Source of the DNA: Acidimicrobiia bacterium
GTDB taxonomy: Bacteria; Actinomycetota; Acidimicrobiia; Spongiisociales; UBA5794
Length of the DNA stretch: 57,736 nucleotides
Assembly: GCA_036396535.1 (NCBI GenBank)
Contig: DASWKR010000022.1
Span: forward strand, 1-57,736
Direction of reading: 5' to 3'
A model generated the notes under the pieces. It was not told the origin of the DNA, did not search any database, and was given only the letters and a program-made list of their open reading frames with translations. Of this stretch, positions 53,889 to 57,736 are shown in pieces; positions within the stretch are counted from its first letter, which is position 1, and each line of letters opens with the position of its first letter. The translations under genes were made by a program, and so were the position numbers.

Positions 53889-54983
53889 CTACCGAGCAGC
53901 TGTCTTCAGATAGGCAACGAGTTCAGCCACCTTGTTGAGGGGAGTATGACCGCCGGGATACTCGTCCATCGTCACCTCGATTCCGGCTTCGGAGAGGCGG
54001 AGTTCGAGCAGTTGGCCAGCGTCGATGAACGTCACGGTTCCGTCGTCAAACTGATCGAGTCGTTCGAGATCACGTTGGATCGAGCCATCCGGGTCACGCA
54101 GGGCGAACCACCCAGACGGGTCTGACGGGTCATCGATTGCTCTGGGGCTCGTGCCATCATCGGCAACCCACAAGTGGAACTTGGCGTCGAGGTCTGTTGG
54201 CCAGGACGCCGGATCCATCAGTGCGGCGAGTTCCGCTTGCATTGCAGCGGGGTCGGCTTCAAACGCAGGGTCGAAGTTCTCCGAATGCAGCCAGTATTCG
54301 CCGTCGCCGAGGACAGCGCCGGTCACCGGTGCGGGTGGTGAGTCGGTCGAACATCCCGGTATCGGGTCCTCGTTTGCGTCCATGGACGCTGCCAGCCCTA
54401 CCCCCGCCCCTGCCGAGAACCCGTACACGATCGTGTTGGCAGGGTCGCCACCGAAATCAGGTGCGTTCTGCTGGGCGAACGCCACAGCACAGCTAGCTGC
54501 GTCCGTCCACTCGCGGAACGTCACGAGAGGGACCGGGACTGGCGGGATCGGTGGCCGCCAGACGATCCACGACGGGGCGAAGACGACTAGTCCTTCCGCT
54601 ACCGCAGCCTCTGCCAACGTGGCGGTGTCATCTCCGTCCTTCCCGTCTGAGTCAATGCCATGGAACGCAACCACGACGGGCCACGGTCCGTCGCCAACGG
54701 GCGTGTAGACATCCACCAAGAGCTCGGCATCACCGATCGTCATATAGACCAAGTCGGTTGTCTCAACAAAGCTCGGTTCTGCCGTCGTTGTGGTCGCTGC
54801 TGCTGCCGTCGTTGTGGTCGCTGCTGCTGCCGTCGTTGTGGTCGCTGCTGCTGCTGCCGTCGTTGTGGTCGCAGCTGGGATGGTTGTTGATGTCGAGTCC
54901 GAGGCGTTGCCACCGGAATCCGAGGAACACCCGACGGCGATCAATGAGAACGCGACAATCGGAATCGCAGTGAAACCGCGCAC
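53889..54983 (-). CDS. Lipoprotein alpha/beta hydrolase (esterase-like)
   Basis: 364 residues from GTG 54983 (AAAGGA six nt before), giving a clean lipoprotein signal with lipobox LIAVGC; a TTG at 55013 adds ten residues. Low-complexity TTTTAAAA linker (about residues 35-70) encoded by a DNA tandem repeat. Hydrolase domain: VVVAFHGIDSDGKDGDD (oxyanion), nucleophile GFSAGAGVG (Ser about 196), C-terminal YPGGHTPLN with His. Similar to dienelactone-hydrolase/PHB-depolymerase-type esterases. Located in element A; GC looks lower than the surroundings. Substrate unknown. Confidence 0.75.
   Translation of the reverse strand: MRGFTAIPIVAFSLIAVGCSSDSGGNASDSTSTTIPAATTTTAAAAATTTTAAAATTTTAAAATTTTAEPSFVETTDLVYMTIGDAELLVDVYTPVGDGPWPVVVAFHGIDSDGKDGDDTATLAEAAVAEGLVVFAPSWIVWRPPIPPVPVPLVTFREWTDAASCAVAFAQQNAPDFGGDPANTIVYGFSAGAGVGLAASMDANEDPIPGCSTDSPPAPVTGAVLGDGEYWLHSENFDPAFEADPAAMQAELAALMDPASWPTDLDAKFHLWVADDGTSPRAIDDPSDPSGWFALRDPDGSIQRDLERLDQFDDGTVTFIDAGQLLELRLSEAGIEVTMDEYPGGHTPLNKVAELVAYLKTAAR
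54781..54870 (-). repeat. Coding minisatellite in esterase gene
   Basis: Four copies of a 24- to 27-bp unit (plus-strand GCCGTCGTTGTGGTCGCTGC then GCTs) encoding TTTTAAAA on the minus strand. In-frame, so linker length can vary by slippage. Confidence 0.85.
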
Positions 54984-55389
54984 GACTGATCCTTTCGGCT
55001 TGTGCCGAGCCAACTGATCTGCGCTGGCTTCGGGCGCTCACTGTAGTTCGGTCTACGGCGATGGGTCGAGGGCCGCCGAGAACGAGTACCGGAAACCGCC
55101 CACATCCGGCAATCCCGGACACATCGATATCTCACCGAGAGTGGTGTGTGCGGCTGTGCGCTAGCGCTGCGGCCCTCTCCGCTTCGTAGCAACCTTCGAA
55201 TGCCGCGAGAACGCGGTCCGATGTCTTGGTCTGGGTCATGGCTCCCGATCAGTACTGCCGGCACCAAGGTTCCAACGGGCGTCACTCCAGATAAGGGTCC
55301 TGAGTCCGGGGAACGAAGGCGGGACAGCCGAAAGGACGGACTCCTCGCGGACTCGCCAACGCAACGCCCCAGGTCAGGTCAGCGAAACT
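54984..55389. other. Non-coding remainder of element A
   Basis: No convincing gene on either strand. The last part (from about 55363) has CAACGCCCCAGGTCAG ... GAAACTGCC, which is repeated before att copy 3, so it may be the element's attachment arm. Confidence 0.5.
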
Positions 55390-55440
55390 GCCGGTCTGAA
55401 AAGCCGGAGGTCGACGGATCGACGCCGTCCCTGACCACCA
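55390..55440 (+). repeat. att copy 2 (partial tRNA-Phe)
   Basis: 51 bp matching the tRNA-Phe 3' end with one difference (A to G in the anticodon stem 3' side, GAAAAGCC). The 5' half of a tRNA is missing, so it is not a working gene. Confidence 0.9.
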
Positions 55441-55474
55441 GGCGGATGTGCCGGAAACGCCCATTCCCCCGCAG

Positions 55475-55770
55475 TCGAGCGGGCCGGGCTCGCGGCTCTG
55501 GAGATCCACGAGCTACGCCACACCGCAGCCTCCCTCATGATCAACCAGGGCGCTGATCCCAAGCTGATCCAGACTCAGCTCGGCCACTCCTCCATCTCCA
55601 TCACCTACGACATCTACGGACACCTCTTCCCAGATCGTCTCGACGAGCTCGCGTCCAAGTTCGACGAGTTGATTCGCGAAGGCCGACAGGGACGAGATCA
55701 GAATCGGCTAGTCGCTTTGAACATGTGCCTAGTATTATTGGCAATCGCCCACTATACTTGGCACCGATGA
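55475..55770 (+). pseudogene. C-terminal remnant of tyrosine recombinase/integrase
   Basis: Frame reads ERAGLAALEIHELRHTAASL, then LGHSSISITYDIYGHLF: the Arg-box HELRH, the GH box and the catalytic Tyr region of phage-type integrases. Only about the last 90 residues remain; the N-terminal and core domains are missing, and the fragment begins just after att copy 2. No start codon with ribosome site. The frame continues to TGA at 55770, which overlaps the next gene. The integrase-next-to-att order is what integrated elements show. Confidence 0.85.
55731..55763. promoter_or_regulatory. Direct repeats and -10 before nucleotidyltransferase gene
   Basis: AGTATTATTGGCA (55731) and ACTATACTTGGCA (55751), 10 of 13 identical, 20 bp apart. 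The second contains TATACT (55753-55758), 8 nt before the ATG at 55767, so a repressor on these repeats would block the promoter. Confidence 0.5.
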
Positions 55771-56357
55771 ACCTAGGACATCCGCTCTCATCACTGGTGA
55801 CCACCCTCTCAGGACAGGTCCTCGAGGTGCTGGTCAACACCTCCTATCCCCTGTCTGGTCGACACGTCATGCGGTTGCTGCGTCGGGAGGCCAGCCAGCA
55901 GGGTGTCCAGAATGCCCTGGACGAATTGGCAGCCCACGGGATCGTCGAACAGGTGTCCGCCGGAGGATCGATCCTCAACACGCTCAACCGGCAGCACATC
56001 CTGGCTCCGTACATCAGCCGCATCGTCAGTCTGAGAGGCGAGCTGATCGACCGACTCGCGACCATCGTCTCCGAGGAGGCTCCGGAGGCGAGGCGGGCGA
56101 TTCTGTTCGGCTCGCTGGCAAGAGGCAGCGCCGGCGAGCACAGCGACATCGATATCGCGCTGGTGTGGCCAGACGCGGAGGCAGACGAAGAGACCGAAGG
56201 GAATATCGCCTCTCGGGTCAGCGAGCTGACTGGAAACGCCTGCAACCTTCTCCACTACACCGCTGAGGAACTCGACACCCTCGCTGAGAGGGCCCCGGAG
56301 TTGTGTGCAGCCATCGATTCCGAAGGGATCGATCTGATCGGAGCTCTCGCTCGTTGA
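55767..56357 (+). CDS. Nucleotidyltransferase-fold (MNT) protein with N-terminal winged helix
   Basis: 196 residues from ATG 55767. The N-terminal 70 residues look like a winged-helix DNA-binding domain (SLVTTLSGQVLEVLVNTSYP ... GVQNALDELAAHGIVEQV). The middle has the minimal nucleotidyltransferase signature LFGSLARGSAGEHSDIDIALV (GS and DxD metal-binding pair), as in MntA antitoxins. Overlaps the next gene by one nt. In MntA-HepT systems the MNT protein modifies and inactivates the HEPN toxin; that role is inferred here. Confidence 0.82.
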   Translation: MNLGHPLSSLVTTLSGQVLEVLVNTSYPLSGRHVMRLLRREASQQGVQNALDELAAHGIVEQVSAGGSILNTLNRQHILAPYISRIVSLRGELIDRLATIVSEEAPEARRAILFGSLARGSAGEHSDIDIALVWPDAEADEETEGNIASRVSELTGNACNLLHYTAEELDTLAERAPELCAAIDSEGIDLIGALAR

Positions 56358-56827
56358 TGGCCAGGAAAGCCCGCATCCGGCCCTGCAGTCCTCAGGACGC
56401 GGCGCAGCGATACGACCAAGCCACAGCCTTCGCCGACCTGGCCGGATTGGATCCAGAGGCCGACGACGGACCGAAACGGTCGGCAGCGGTCAGCAACGCC
56501 GTCCTGGCCGGGATCGCAGCCGCCGACTCGATCTGCTGCCGACGTCTCGGCCGCCACGCCGCCGGCGACGACCACCAGAGGGCACTCGCGCTCGTCGAGG
56601 AGGCAGGAGAGGTGGGCCGGGACGCGAGGCGCCACCTGGAGACATTGTTGTCGATCAAACACAAGGCACAGTACGAAGAAGTGGACCCCACCGTGACGAA
56701 GCGAGAAGGGCGGTCCGCGCCATGCGCTCCATCTTTGAACTCGCCGCCCAAGCCTGACGCGCCGACGGACTCACGCCGACTCCGCTACCCAACGCCCCAG
56801 GTCAGACCACTGAAACTGCCGGTCTGA
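56357..56827 (+). CDS. HEPN-like protein, C-terminal frameshift
   Basis: Open frame of 156 residues, but only the first about 114 look native: helical, with ATAFADLAG, AAVSNAVLAGIAAADSICCRRLGRHAAGDDH (in part) and SIKHKAQYEEVDPTVT. An R-x4-H (RRLGRH) like the HEPN RNase motif is present. After residue 114 the frame turns Pro/Ser-rich and reads into att copy 3. Shifting by one base gives a natural helix end, EARRAVRAMRSIFELAAQA, with stop at 56755-56757, so one base is probably lost near 56697. Toxin partner of the upstream MNT gene is inferred. Confidence 0.7.
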   Translation: MARKARIRPCSPQDAAQRYDQATAFADLAGLDPEADDGPKRSAAVSNAVLAGIAAADSICCRRLGRHAAGDDHQRALALVEEAGEVGRDARRHLETLLSIKHKAQYEEVDPTVTKREGRSAPCAPSLNSPPKPDAPTDSRRLRYPTPQVRPLKLPV

Positions 56828-56868
56828 AAAACCGGAGGTCGACGGATCGACGCCGTCCCCGACCACCA
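56818..56868 (+). repeat. att copy 3 (partial tRNA-Phe)
   Basis: 51 bp matching the tRNA-Phe 3' end with one difference (CCTGACC to CCCGACC). Preceded by ACGCCCCAGGTCAG ... GAAACTGCC as copy 2 is, and followed by CTAGCTGCGT and CAGTTGGGTT as copy 1 is. The non-coding stretch continues to 57152 with nothing else recognised. Confidence 0.9.
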
Positions 56869-57152
56869 TCGAACTAGCTGCGTGATCGCGCGAATAGCCT
56901 TGTGGCAGTTGGGTTCCTGGGCAGTTCACCGATCTCCCATGGTGCGCCGTCCAGGAGCCGAACGGAGCCCAGGTTCGTCGAGCCACGGATGAATCCTGGG
57001 CTAGTGCTGCGGATGGAAGCCTCCGACATCAGCGAGTGGGACTTGAGGCCGATTCTCCCGCCAAGCAGACATTCGCCCGAAGAACGGCATTCCTCGTAAA
57101 CGTACCTGGCTGCGACTGCTTGCATATTGCAGCCAGCCGGAAGGAGCAAACG

Positions 57153-57736
57153 GTGTCAGAGGTCGTGTGTGACATCTCGGTCTCGGCCGACGGCTATGCC
57201 GCCGGGCCGGGACAGACTCTCGAACAGCCGTTCGGCACCATCGAGCACAACCGTCTCCACGATTGGATGTTCGAGACCCCGAGCGAGAATCGATCCGAGG
57301 TGAGGGCGATCACGGATGCAGGCGCGTTCATCATGGGCCGCAACATGTTCGGTCCCGACCGCGGCGAGTGGGACCTCGACTGGAAGGGATGGTGGGGCGA
57401 CGAGCCGCCCTATCACGCACCGGTGTTCGTCCTCGCCCACCGTCAGCGGGGCGATCTCCCCATGGAGGGCGGAACCACCTTCCATTTCGTCACCGACGGC
57501 ATCCACGCCGCCCTGGAGCAGGCTCGCTCGGCTGCCGGCGAGCGCAACGTTGCCATCGCCGGAGGCGCCAGCACCGTCAATCAGTTCTTGGCCGCAAGCC
57601 TCATCGACGAGCTGCGGGTGCACGTCACCCCCTCGATCATCGGCGATGGTTCGCGGTTGTTCGACGGAGTCCCGCCGATGACGTTCCAGCAGGTGTCGGC
57701 CCGTGGCGCCACCGCCGTCACCCACATCGTCTACCG
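57153..57736 (+). CDS. Dihydrofolate reductase-like (RibD C-terminal) protein, partial
   Basis: Open from GTG 57153 (AAGGAG six nt before) to the window edge, 194 codons, stop not reached. DISVSADGYAAGPGQTLEQP, FIMGRNMFGP, DEPPYHAPVFVLAHR, VAIAGGASTVNQFLAASLIDELRVHVTPSIIGDGSRLF (in parts) fit the YyaP/YwjB-like DHFR-fold group that resembles RibD C-terminal reductase. Natural substrate unknown. First gene after the tRNA-Phe island. Confidence 0.85.
   Translation, partial: MSEVVCDISVSADGYAAGPGQTLEQPFGTIEHNRLHDWMFETPSENRSEVRAITDAGAFIMGRNMFGPDRGEWDLDWKGWWGDEPPYHAPVFVLAHRQRGDLPMEGGTTFHFVTDGIHAALEQARSAAGERNVAIAGGASTVNQFLAASLIDELRVHVTPSIIGDGSRLFDGVPPMTFQQVSARGATAVTHIVY

Larger units (their letters stand above)
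53606..56868. mobile_element. Two tandem decayed elements integrated at tRNA-Phe
   Basis: Bounded and split by three copies of a 51-bp tRNA-Phe 3' sequence (53606, 55390, 56818). Element A (about 1.8 kb) carries only a lipoprotein esterase. Element B (about 1.4 kb) carries a truncated tyrosine recombinase and a nucleotidyltransferase/HEPN-like pair. No phage structural or replication gene is present. Integration by a tRNA-specific tyrosine recombinase followed by loss of most of the cargo explains it best. Confidence 0.7.

Noticed and set aside
55390-55440. Second tRNA-Phe gene
   Set aside because: Lacks the acceptor 5' strand and D arm; the sequence before it is not tRNA-like.
53606-56868. 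Prophage
   Set aside because: No capsid, terminase, tail or lysis genes; only an integrase remnant and accessory genes.

Overview
The window is 57.7 kb of high-GC DNA from an actinobacterium, probably a deep-branching lineage such as class Acidimicrobiia (inference; no rRNA or marker phylogeny is available here). The evidence is a WhiB regulator, an acyl-CoA carboxylase epsilon-like subunit, a GlpX-type fructose bisphosphatase, an OmpR-type GlnR-like regulator beside two glutamine synthetases, many GTG/TTG starts, and a repeated TANNNT hexamer 6-10 nt before start codons, as expected for leaderless transcripts. Codon use looks uniform until about 53.6 kb.

Layout. 1-3.8 kb: phosphonate/phosphite-type ABC transporter (phnD-phnC-phnE, minus; phnE runs off the left edge). 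3.9-5.2 kb: a HAD nucleotidase, then an unusual non-coding array of about 180-bp units full of palindromes. 5.4-9.3 kb: dnaX, ybaB, recR and a homologue of the tRNA-queuosine mannosyltransferase family. 9.4-12.3 kb: glpX with a thiolase (minus), divergent from methylmalonyl-CoA epimerase with an AccE-like subunit. 12.4-15.5 kb: peptidyl-prolyl isomerase, a small membrane protein, a PHP phosphoesterase and a histidine kinase (minus). 15.6-17.9 kb: aspartokinase and aspartate-semialdehyde dehydrogenase. 18-22.3 kb: an SRPBCC protein, tRNA-Pro, a CorC/HlyC-like protein, a response regulator, an NfeD protein and WhiB. 22.3-25.4 kb: selA-selB. 25.5-28.6 kb: four genes chained by 4-nt overlaps (FxsA, NUDIX, metallo-beta-lactamase fold, M23 peptidase). 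28.6-34.2 kb: Mrp, an IscA/ErpA-like Fe-S protein, RidA, a lipoprotein, an ALDH7-type dehydrogenase, an MBL protein and a DinB-like protein. 34.3-37.7 kb: a 33-codon ORF and an ECF sigma factor followed by a membrane beta-propeller protein. 37.8-41 kb: GlnR-like regulator and type I glutamine synthetase, divergent from type II glutamine synthetase. 41-53.3 kb: a secreted NHL/RTX protein, an SDR, glycerol-3-phosphate dehydrogenase, a Tat amidohydrolase, acetyl-CoA synthetase, an esterase, a PAS histidine kinase and a TolB-like lipoprotein.

53.3-57.7 kb: tRNA-Glu, tRNA-Asp and tRNA-Phe are followed by accessory DNA. The last 51 bp of tRNA-Phe recur at 55390-55440 and 56818-56868. Between the copies lie a lipoprotein esterase, a C-terminal remnant of a tyrosine recombinase, and a nucleotidyltransferase/HEPN-like pair whose second gene appears frameshifted. 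I read this as a tRNA-Phe integration hotspot with two small decayed elements in tandem. A DHFR-like (RibD C-terminal) gene then runs off the right edge.

The strongest candidates for something undescribed are the structured array before dnaX, the tandem tRNA-Phe att island with its toxin-antitoxin-like pair, and the bacterial homologue of the queuosine mannosyltransferase beside recR.
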